From: Gammaproteobacteria bacterium
GTDB taxonomy: Bacteria; Pseudomonadota; Gammaproteobacteria; Steroidobacterales; Woeseiaceae
Direction of reading: 5' to 3'
Length of the DNA stretch: 7,302 bases
Assembly (NCBI GenBank): GCA_003645495.1
Contig: QNFK01000084.1
Location: 1 to 7,302, forward strand
Shown in pieces: positions 1 through 5,406 of this stretch. The position numbers and the translations under genes were made by a program. The notes below the pieces were generated by a model. The model was not told the origin of the DNA. It did not search any database and was given only the letters and a program-made list of their open reading frames with translations. How positions within the stretch are numbered: the stretch's first letter is position 1; each line of letters starts with the position of its first letter.

Positions 1-1405
1 ATTCGTCCAGGTTGATGACGTCGCCTTCGTTGATTTCGGGGAGCAGGCGATCTTTGTCGTCCTCTACTTCCTCGTCCCTGCCTTCCTGATAGGCGGCCAT
101 GAAGCCAGGCTCGACCAGTACGGAGCCGTTTGCGCGCATGCGGTGATCATTAGCCGCATCCGGAGTGTCTGAGGAAAGACCGGGAACGAACTCAAGCGCC
201 ACCGTATCGAAAATGGCCGGCACCATCTGGCAGGCCATGGTGCGTTTCCAGATCAACGTGTACAGCTTGAACTGATCGTCGTCGAGTTTGCCTTTCAGCG
301 ATTCCGGAGTACGTGCAACCGAAGTCGGTCGAATGGCTTCATGCGCTTCCTGCGCATTCTTTGATTTGGTTTTGTAAGTGCACGGTTCATCCGGCAGATT
401 TTTCTTGCCGTAGCGTTCCTCGATGACTTCCCGAATCTCGCCAACGGCGACAGAGGCAAGTGTCACCGAGTCGGTACGCATATAAGTGATGAGGCCGACA
501 TTGCCTTCATCCGGCAATTCCAGTCCTTCATAGAGACGTTGTGCCACGCGCATCGTCCATTGCGTATTGAAGCCAAGCTTGCGCGAGGCTTCCTGTTGCA
601 GCGTCGAAGTCGTAAACGGAGCCGCCGGATTGCGGCGACGTTGTTTCTTCTTAACACTGACGGTGGTCAGTTTTCCGGAGGCAGCTTCAATGAGAGTTGC
701 CTCAACTTCTCGCGCAGAAGTTTCGTTCTCAAAACTGAATTGCTCGACTTTCTCGCCTTTGTAACGAACCAGCCTTGAGACAAACGGTTGCTCGTCTTTG
801 CTGACGCCAGCCTCAATGGTCCAGTATTCGCGCGCTTTGAATGCCTCGATCTCAAGCTCGCGCTCGACGATCATTCTCAGTGCCGGGCTTTGTACCCGAC
901 CCGCAGACAAGCCGCGCTGAACTTTTTTCCAGAGCAACGGCGACAGGTTGAAGCCGACCAGGTAATCCAGCGCCCGGCGTGCTTGCTGGGCACTGACCAG
1001 TTCACCGGAGACCTCACGTGGATCTTCTATAGCCGCTTGCACTGCATTTTTGGTGATTTCATGAAAAATGACCCGGTGCACTTCTTTGTTATCCAGGGCA
1101 TTCTTTTCGTGCAGTAGTTCCGTCAGATGCCATGCAATGGCTTCACCTTCCCTGTCCGGGTCAGTCGCGAGGTACAGGGCATCAGCTTTTTTCAGTGCCT
1201 TGACGATCGCGTTTACGTGTTTCTCGTTGCGCTCAATAATTTTGTATTTCATGGCGAACCCGTTTTCGGGATCGACGGCACCTTCCTTGGGCACAAGGTC
1301 ACGCACATGGCCATAGGATGCGAGGACATCGAAGTCCTTGCCAAGATACTTGCTAATGGTTGTAGCCTTGGCGGGGGATTCGACTATGACAAGATTTTTG
1401 GACAT
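1..1405 (-). CDS. topA: DNA topoisomerase I (type IA), N-terminal 468 codons; C-terminus beyond left edge
   Basis: Type IA topoisomerase, which relaxes negative supercoils by cutting one strand through a 5'-phosphotyrosine link. The start MSKNLVIVESPAKA is canonical. The Toprim domain supplies Glu9 and the acidic DPDRE set (Asp82, Asp84, Glu86) that bind Mg2+. The core motifs follow in order: AQQARR at about 139-144, GLSAGRVQS near 165, the active-site Tyr308 in GLITYMRTDS, and the conserved His355 in EAHEAIRP. Residues after about 435 are acidic (EGRDEEVEDDKDR), matching the GDEDR stretch of E. coli TopA. The frame is intact to the window edge. The central gate domains and the C-terminal zinc or DNA-binding domains are not visible, so their number cannot be stated. 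Compared with E. coli TopA, an insertion of roughly 25-30 residues after the first VGHIRDL motif is absent. AGGA lies 13 bases before ATG, rather far. A candidate own promoter and an overlapping hairpin lie upstream. Confidence 0.98.
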   Translation of the reverse strand, partial: MSKNLVIVESPAKATTISKYLGKDFDVLASYGHVRDLVPKEGAVDPENGFAMKYKIIERNEKHVNAIVKALKKADALYLATDPDREGEAIAWHLTELLHEKNALDNKEVHRVIFHEITKNAVQAAIEDPREVSGELVSAQQARRALDYLVGFNLSPLLWKKVQRGLSAGRVQSPALRMIVERELEIEAFKAREYWTIEAGVSKDEQPFVSRLVRYKGEKVEQFSFENETSAREVEATLIEAASGKLTTVSVKKKQRRRNPAAPFTTSTLQQEASRKLGFNTQWTMRVAQRLYEGLELPDEGNVGLITYMRTDSVTLASVAVGEIREVIEERYGKKNLPDEPCTYKTKSKNAQEAHEAIRPTSVARTPESLKGKLDDDQFKLYTLIWKRTMACQMVPAIFDTVALEFVPGLSSDTPDAANDHRMRANGSVLVEPGFMAAYQEGRDEEVEDDKDRLLPEINEGDVINLDE

Positions 1406-1442
1406 TCGGGCTGACTATTCCTTTTGTTGCATCAAGATAAGC

Positions 1443-1466
1443 AAAACCGCGGACGATGCCGCGGTT
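1443..1466 (-). terminator. intrinsic terminator or attenuator between smg and topA
   Basis: A perfect 8-bp stem (AACCGCGG, loop of six, CCGCGGTT at 1445-1466) is followed on the minus strand by TTTTGCTTATCTT, so the first four U residues (two of them in the stem) are interrupted by GC. It lies 70 bases past the smg stop and 39 bases before the topA start. It could end the dprA-smg transcript or attenuate read-through into topA. The short, broken U tract makes it a weak terminator. Confidence 0.5.
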
Positions 1467-1468
1467 GA

Positions 1469-1495
1469 ATTACAGCTTTAAGAGCCGGGTGTCAA
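1469..1495 (-). promoter_or_regulatory. candidate topA promoter
   Basis: On the minus strand a perfect -35 hexamer TTGACA (1495-1490) is followed after 15 bases by TGTAAT (1474-1469), 5 of 6 against TATAAT but with G at the critical second base. A 17-base spacer would give the poorer TAATTC. The start point would fall near 1460-1462, inside the hairpin that closes the smg transcript, leaving a leader of about 55 bases for topA. The perfect -35 is what is seen; promoter activity is inferred. Confidence 0.4.
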
Positions 1496-1536
1496 GATTT
1501 GTCGTGTCAGCGACGCGCCTCAGCGCAATAAAACTG

Positions 1537-2013
1537 TCAGTGTATTGCGGTGTCACTCTCGTCAAAAACGAGGTCTTCCATACGAGCGTACGCCAGTTCC
1601 TGGCCCGGCTGGCTGAATAAAACCATCAATACGACCCACTTAATCTGCTCGACATCAATATCCGGGCTCTCCAGCGCCAGCAGACGATCAATCAGGATTT
1701 CGCGCTGTGGTGGCGAGAGAATGCCGATTTGCTCAAGATAGGTGATAAAACCGCGGCAGCCGGAATCAAGCCGTTGCATTTCGCTATCATCATAGATGCG
1801 AATTCCATGGCCGGTGTTGGGGGTGTGCACCAGTTTTTGCTGGTTGTCGGTCAGTCCGTCAAGCCAGTCAAGCGCACGGTCGATCTCGCTATCGCCGAAT
1901 CCCGCCCGGGCAAGCTCGTCGCGCAACTCGTGTTGATCCGGTTCCGGTTGTGCCTCAGCGTCGACGTAAGTCTCAAACAGGTACATCAGAACGTCGAGTA
2001 CATTCTCTTTCAT
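1537..2013 (-). CDS. smg: Smg family protein (DUF494)
   Basis: A 158-residue member of the Smg/DUF494 family, close in length to E. coli Smg (157). The diagnostic segments are present: DVLMYLFETY at 7-16, RALDWLDGL at 46-54, RIYDDSEMQRLDSGCRGF at 72-89, YLEQIGIL at 92-99, and the C-terminal KWVVLMVLF at 125-133 followed by a Gly/Glu-rich tail. The protein looks mainly helical and soluble, with no signal peptide. The function of the family is not established; its conserved place beside dprA is known, but no biochemical role follows from that. The ATG at 2013 has AGGAG 11 bases upstream and fits family alignments with three extra N-terminal residues. A TAAAAT hexamer at 2044-2039 could be a -10 for an own promoter, but I see no matching -35, so co-transcription with dprA is as likely. 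Confidence 0.95.
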   Translation of the reverse strand: MKENVLDVLMYLFETYVDAEAQPEPDQHELRDELARAGFGDSEIDRALDWLDGLTDNQQKLVHTPNTGHGIRIYDDSEMQRLDSGCRGFITYLEQIGILSPPQREILIDRLLALESPDIDVEQIKWVVLMVLFSQPGQELAYARMEDLVFDESDTAIH

Positions 2014-2041
2014 GCCTGGAGCGTCTCCTGGTCCGAATATT

Positions 2042-2227
2042 TTATGAGTGGGCGGAGCTGTCGGTTTCTGTGCCGAGTGCAGCGCGTTCGATCGTGTGAG
2101 AGACGTAGCAGGGACTACGTGTCGAGCAGGATCGGGCGCGATGTGCCGGCACAGGAAGCGATAGCCCGGCAGGCGTCAACTGTAGCGTTTCGACTTCCGC
2201 CAACAGATGCTGACCAATTTCAATCAT
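2042..2227 (-). CDS. small hypothetical ORF, 61 codons, doubtful
   Basis: I do not recognise this ORF. It sits in the gap between dprA and smg, on the same strand, and starts at ATG with AAGGA 9 bases upstream, which is a better ribosome site than several real genes here have. The first 30 or so residues (MIEIGQHLLAEVETLQLTPAG...) read like a plausible protein. The second half is rich in Ser, Arg, Thr and Cys and coincides with a cluster of palindromes, so it looks more like translated structured DNA. There is no membrane segment, signal peptide or known motif. The stop lies 28 bases before the smg start. It may be a real small protein, a decayed gene, or chance. Conservation of the reading frame in relatives would decide. 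Confidence 0.3.
   Translation of the reverse strand: MIEIGQHLLAEVETLQLTPAGLSLPVPAHRARSCSTRSPCYVSHTIERAALGTETDSSAHS
2103..2153. repeat. cluster of short palindromes between dprA and smg
   Basis: Within about 50 bases lie three inverted repeats: ACGTAG-CAGGGA-CTACGT (2103-2120), ATCG-GGCG-CGAT (2131-2142), and the perfect 12-base palindrome TGTGCCGGCACA (2142-2153). None is followed by a T tract, so they are not simple terminators. Such clusters are typical of dispersed intergenic hairpin elements or of a structured leader RNA, but I see only one copy here. The rest of the 315-base gap outside the small ORF (2228-2328) shows nothing recognisable beyond the ribosome site of that ORF. Confidence 0.35.
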
Positions 2228-2328
2228 CTACTATTTTCCTTAATTGTAAGCCGTCACTCATGAATTATTCGGGCCGATGACCGTTATCCAGTTACTGCTG
2301 CTCATTTACTATGGTTTGCTGCCAATTT

Positions 2329-3255
2329 CTACGCGGGCCGTCTTGCATACCGGCCGCCAGCTTGTGCTTCAATCTTTTTCTCAAGCTCCAGGATCAGAAG
2401 CATGGAGGAAACCTGATCAATCGTCAATCCGGATTGTTCGGCGAGTTCATCAGCGCTCGCCGGGTCATAACTTAATGTCTGCAGCAGTTTTTCGTAGTCA
2501 GGGTCGTGATGTTTGCTAGTGCCGGTCTCAGGTGCTTCCGTTGCCGCGTTTTGCATAAGATGCCCGACCATCGGGCCAAGCTCGCTAACGATGTCATCGG
2601 CGCTCTCAACCAGTTTTGCGCCCTGTCGAATGAGCTGATGGCAACCGCGCGACATTGGATTATGTATTGAGCCCGGAATAGCGAATATTTCGCGCCCCTG
2701 TTCGGCGGCAAGTCGCGCACTGATAAGTGAACCGCTACGTTTTGCTGCCTCAACGACCAGTGTGCCAAGACTCAGTCCGCTGATCAGCCGGTTGCGCCTC
2801 GGGAAATGCTCCTTGCGTGGTGGACTGCCCAGTGGATACTCGGAACAAAGCGCTCCACCTGCGGCTATGCGATGTGCTAACTCGCGGTTTTCAGCAGGAT
2901 AGATTCGGTCAATGCCGTGCCCGAGAAAGGCGACGGTCATTGCATCGGCATCCAGCGCACCCTCGTGTGCTGCGGCGTCGATGCCCTGAGCGAGACCGCT
3001 GACGATACAAAAGCCTGATCTGCCCAGGTGTTTCGCGAATTCGTACGCATTTTGTCGACCGCCGCGGGTCGGATTGCGGCTGCCAACAATCGCCAGCGCC
3101 GGCAAATGCAGCGCGTCAATATTGCCAACGACATACAGTTGCTTTGGTGGGTCCGGAATCTGCCGCAGCAAATGCGGGAAGTCGTCCGACTCCGCCGCAA
3201 TGATGTGGTGTTGCGGTTCGTCAAGCCACTCCTGATCGATTTCGTTCGTTGTCAC
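2329..3255 (-). CDS. dprA: DNA-processing protein DprA, lacking the N-terminal domain
   Basis: DprA (Smf) binds incoming single-stranded DNA in natural transformation, shields it from SSB and loads RecA. The central Rossmann-like domain is complete: HHIIAAESDDFPHLL at 16-30, LAIVGSR at 54-60, VSGLAQGIDAAAH at 85-97, FLGHGIDRIYP at 110-120, the hallmark FPRRNRLISGLS at 151-162, and RSGSLISA at 173-180. A linker (about 225-250) leads to a C-terminal winged-helix-like segment at 253-305. At 308 residues it is some 60 shorter than E. coli Smf (374), and all the loss is at the N-terminus, where the SAM/HhH-like domain should be. The start is GTG; an in-frame TAA lies three codons upstream, so no longer form is possible in this frame. 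AGG lies 9 bases before GTG. The preceding gene has its own terminator, so dprA probably has its own promoter. The presence of dprA alone does not show competence. Confidence 0.96.
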   Translation of the reverse strand: MTTNEIDQEWLDEPQHHIIAAESDDFPHLLRQIPDPPKQLYVVGNIDALHLPALAIVGSRNPTRGGRQNAYEFAKHLGRSGFCIVSGLAQGIDAAAHEGALDADAMTVAFLGHGIDRIYPAENRELAHRIAAGGALCSEYPLGSPPRKEHFPRRNRLISGLSLGTLVVEAAKRSGSLISARLAAEQGREIFAIPGSIHNPMSRGCHQLIRQGAKLVESADDIVSELGPMVGHLMQNAATEAPETGTSKHHDPDYEKLLQTLSYDPASADELAEQSGLTIDQVSSMLLILELEKKIEAQAGGRYARRPA

Positions 3256-3302
3256 CCGCGCTTACCTGAAAAATTCTTCTGCATTCCATAGTAGTGGTTA
3301 TC

Positions 3303-3311
3303 TGTGGATAA
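3303..3311 (-). promoter_or_regulatory. perfect DnaA box upstream of dprA
   Basis: The minus strand reads TTATCCACA, identical to the E. coli consensus DnaA box, 48 bases before the dprA GTG. It also forms the right half of the 16-base inverted repeat GTTATC-TGTG-GATAAC (3297-3312), so a dimeric repressor site is an alternative reading. A weak -10-like TACTAT lies just downstream at 3293-3288. No second DnaA box was seen, so this is not an origin. An exact 9-mer is expected by chance in about 1 of 18 windows of this size. Confidence 0.4.
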
Positions 3312-3350
3312 CGGGAATACAAATCTGGCAAAGGCCTGCAGATTTCGCGC

Positions 3351-3381
3351 AAAAAAAAGCCGGCGCTGTAAGAACGCCGGC
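3351..3381 (-). terminator. intrinsic terminator of the LysM lipoprotein gene
   Basis: A perfect 7-bp GC-rich stem (GCCGGCG/CGCCGGC, 3359-3365 with 3375-3381) with a nine-base loop is followed on the minus strand by eight consecutive T (3358-3351). It starts 20 bases after the stop codon of the LysM gene. This is the strongest terminator in the window and separates that gene from dprA. On the plus strand only four T follow the stem, so any action in that direction would be weak. Confidence 0.9.
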
Positions 3382-3400
3382 CCTTTTGAATTTTTGTTAC

Positions 3401-4612
3401 CTAGATCGGGTTGCGAACGGCATCGAGGACGTGAATATCGCTCGTTGCAACCATTACCAGCCCGTAGCCTATCCGGTCATAGACTTTGAAGACCATGATC
3501 GTGCCGGCTTGCTCATCAGGCAGGGTAACTTTCTCGTTAGCGCCAAAACTACCAAACGAGTGACCGGCATAACGATCGCGAACCGTCTCGCCAGCCTGGT
3601 AAACCGACAAAACGTCTCCTGGTGCGAGGCCGTGTCTTGCACCGCGGTTCAGAACAACGACCTGATACTGGCCAATCATCGATACACCATCGACAACCGA
3701 AATTATTTGTCCATCGACATCAATGTCCGGTGCCTTCGGAAAGAAATTCAGCGGAATATCAACAGTCTCCGGAACCAGGCGATCACCCTCAAGGGCTTCG
3801 CGGTTGGTATCAGTCAGGGAAACGGTTGCCGGGTCGCCGCCACGTGACAGCGCTCCTTCACCAACATAGATACCCTGGTAGCCGATCAACTTGCCGTCGT
3901 CCGGGTCCCTGAGCTCATCGCCGACATGGACCACGCTGTAGCGCGTGCCAGTGGCTACCGGTTCGCCACCACGTACATAGATGTCATTACCAGCGGACGC
4001 CATCAAATGGTCGCCGCGGGTAGCGAGAATGTAGGGTAGTTGACCGATCTGATCTTTCTCCAGGACGAGTCCCTTCGACAGGAAAGCATCAATCTGTTCG
4101 TACGGAATACTTGTAATCGATTCGGTGAGCGGCGTTACGCGCGCCTGCGGCGAGAGGCGATAAGCCGATGCCCTGACGTTTGTAATCCGCTGTTGACCAT
4201 CGATCATCACCAGTGCGAGCACATCCCCGGGATAAATAAGGTGTGGATTCTCAACCTGTGGGTTGACATACCAGACTTCGGGCCAATACCACGGGTCTCT
4301 GAGGAACGTTGCCGATATGTCCCAGAGCGTATCGCCGACCTGGACCGTGTACTCGTCGGGTGCGCCCGAGGCAAGCGGTACAGGCTGGCTGATCTGCTGC
4401 ATGGCTGGCTGGCTCTGGCTGGCCGGGGCTGGCCGGCTAACCGGATCCATGGAAGATGAGCCACTGGGAACCGTTGAGGTCCTGGCGGCCGGAGGCGGTG
4501 CCTCGTTATCATCCTTGCCGAACGGGTTGAGAGAGCAGCCGGCCATAGAGATAACCAGTGCAATAAGGGTCACATTGAGACCGCTTTTAAGGCATTTATT
4601 GTCAGGAGACAT
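3401..4612 (-). CDS. LysM-domain lipoprotein, probable peptidoglycan-binding
   Basis: A predicted lipoprotein of 403 residues. The signal is Lys6/Lys9, then a hydrophobic run (LNVTLIALVISMAG), and lipobox MAGC with Cys26 as the likely lipidated residue. Next come a Pro/Ala/Ser/Gln-rich linker (about 38-86) and one LysM domain at about 88-134 (YTVQVGDTLWDISATFL ... NPHLIYPGDVLAL). A long C-terminal region of about 265 residues follows; I cannot name a domain there, though it appears beta-rich with many Gly and Asp. Ser27 after Cys would favour sorting to the outer membrane. LysM binds the glycan chains of peptidoglycan. A homologous gene commonly stands upstream of dprA in gammaproteobacteria. 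The frame stays open to an ATG at 4690, but that start would add 26 residues before the signal peptide and lies upstream of the candidate promoter. The chosen ATG at 4612 has GGAG 12 bases before it. The gene ends just before a strong terminator and is probably transcribed alone. Confidence 0.9.
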   Translation of the reverse strand: MSPDNKCLKSGLNVTLIALVISMAGCSLNPFGKDDNEAPPPAARTSTVPSGSSSMDPVSRPAPASQSQPAMQQISQPVPLASGAPDEYTVQVGDTLWDISATFLRDPWYWPEVWYVNPQVENPHLIYPGDVLALVMIDGQQRITNVRASAYRLSPQARVTPLTESITSIPYEQIDAFLSKGLVLEKDQIGQLPYILATRGDHLMASAGNDIYVRGGEPVATGTRYSVVHVGDELRDPDDGKLIGYQGIYVGEGALSRGGDPATVSLTDTNREALEGDRLVPETVDIPLNFFPKAPDIDVDGQIISVVDGVSMIGQYQVVVLNRGARHGLAPGDVLSVYQAGETVRDRYAGHSFGSFGANEKVTLPDEQAGTIMVFKVYDRIGYGLVMVATSDIHVLDAVRNPI

Positions 4613-4663
4613 AATCGACGGGTGCTCCATCATAGTAGTCTGTGCCTGCCCGTTGGCAAGCGT

Positions 4664-4672
4664 TGCTATAAT
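4664..4672 (+). promoter_or_regulatory. extended -10 promoter for def-fmt-rsmB
   Basis: The sequence TGCTATAAT is a perfect extended -10 element (TGn plus consensus TATAAT). No good -35 stands 17 bases upstream, which extended -10 promoters can tolerate. Transcription would start near 4679, leaving a leader of about 160 bases before def. I found no strong hairpin or known riboswitch in that leader. An AT-rich stretch at 4771-4810 closer to def could hold a second promoter, but no hexamer pair there is convincing. Confidence 0.5.
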
Positions 4673-4694
4673 ATGTCGTGTCGGGGGCAATCAA
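4668..4694 (-). promoter_or_regulatory. candidate promoter of the LysM lipoprotein gene
   Basis: On the minus strand TTGATT (4694-4689, 4 of 6 to TTGACA) and TATTAT (4673-4668, 5 of 6 to TATAAT) stand 15 bases apart. The spacer is shorter than ideal; CTTGAT with 16 bases is an alternative. The transcript would start near 4661, giving a leader of about 50 bases to the ATG at 4612. The -10 overlaps the plus-strand extended -10. Confidence 0.4.
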
Positions 4695-4838
4695 GCTGCC
4701 AAACACGTCACAATTTCAGCCCAAAAGCGGGTTACGGCAGTGCGGATATCAGGCGGCATTGTCCGCTATGTTATTCAATAAAGTCAAAAATTTAGGTCTG
4801 ATTATTAGTAATTCACACGAGTTTTAGCACTACTCATT

Positions 4839-5363
4839 ATGGCAAAATTGAAAATACTTGAATTTCCCGACCCGCGGCTGCGCAAGAAGGCCGTGCCGGT
4901 GGCGGCTGTGGACGATGCTTTGCGCCAGCTTATCGATGACATGTTCGAGACCATGTATGACGCTCCCGGCATAGGACTGGCGGCAACCCAGGTCGATGTA
5001 CACCGGCGCCTGCTGGTCGCAGACGTGTCTGCTGAAAAAGACGACCCGTATGTGCTGATTAACCCGGAAATCGTTGCCAGGGATGGTCTGGAAGTTTCGG
5101 AAGAGGGCTGTTTGTCCGTTCCCGGTTATTACGAGGAAGTGGAGCGCGCCGAGCATGTTCGCGTGAATTATCTGGATCGTAATGGCGCGGCGATTGAGGC
5201 CGACTTCGACGGCCTGCTTGCGGTTTGTGTGCAACACGAAATCGACCACCTGGATGGCCGCCTGTTTGTCGATTATTTGTCTGAAGCGAAACGCCAGCGT
5301 ATTCGCAAGCGCCTGCAAAAAGACCGTCGACTACAGATCCAGGAAACGGCTGTGGTGCTTTAG
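4839..5363 (+). CDS. def: peptide deformylase
   Basis: Metal-dependent hydrolase that removes the formyl group from the N-terminal formyl-methionine of new proteins at the ribosome exit. All three family motifs are intact: GIGLAATQ at 44-51, EGCLS at 89-93 with metal ligand Cys91, and QHEIDHLDG at 132-140 with metal ligands His133 and His137 and catalytic Glu134. The length of 174 is close to the usual 165-170. The basic tail (KRQRIRKRLQKDRR, 151-164) fits the C-terminal helix that in E. coli docks on the ribosome. The start MAKLKILEFPDPRLR fits the family exactly, although no Shine-Dalgarno sequence precedes it. It is the first gene of the plus-strand operon; fmt follows after 43 bases, the classic pairing. 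Confidence 0.98.
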   Translation: MAKLKILEFPDPRLRKKAVPVAAVDDALRQLIDDMFETMYDAPGIGLAATQVDVHRRLLVADVSAEKDDPYVLINPEIVARDGLEVSEEGCLSVPGYYEEVERAEHVRVNYLDRNGAAIEADFDGLLAVCVQHEIDHLDGRLFVDYLSEAKRQRIRKRLQKDRRLQIQETAVVL

Positions 5364-5406
5364 CCTGGCACGGGCAATCACCGGATCGCTAACCTGATAA
5401 CGTCCC

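Noticed and set aside
1729..2280. Plus-strand ORF of 183 codons
   Set aside because: It lies opposite smg and the dprA-smg gap. The minus-strand Smg protein is an unmistakable family match over most of this span, and the plus-strand translation has no recognisable motif.
3303..3311. Possible replication origin because of the DnaA box
   Set aside because: There is only one box, no cluster, no AT-rich unwinding element, and no dnaA, dnaN or gidA nearby.
4040..4459. Plus-strand ORF of 139 codons
   Set aside because: It is antisense to the LysM domain coding region, with no family resemblance.
4613..4690. 26-codon N-terminal extension of the LysM lipoprotein (start at 4690)
   Set aside because: It would bury the lipoprotein signal and lies upstream of the candidate transcription start. 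The ATG at 4612 gives a normal 25-residue signal with GGAG upstream.
4263..4781. Plus-strand ORF of 172 codons
   Set aside because: It lies opposite the LysM lipoprotein and runs into the promoter region. Its composition mirrors the linker repeats, and it has no supporting motif.
4771..4810. Promoter in the AT-rich stretch just before def
   Set aside because: TATTAG at 4803-4808 is only 4 of 6 to the -10 consensus and has no -35 at a suitable distance. I kept only the extended -10 at 4664.
4830..5318. Minus-strand ORF of 162 codons
   Set aside because: It is antisense to def, which has all three deformylase motifs intact.
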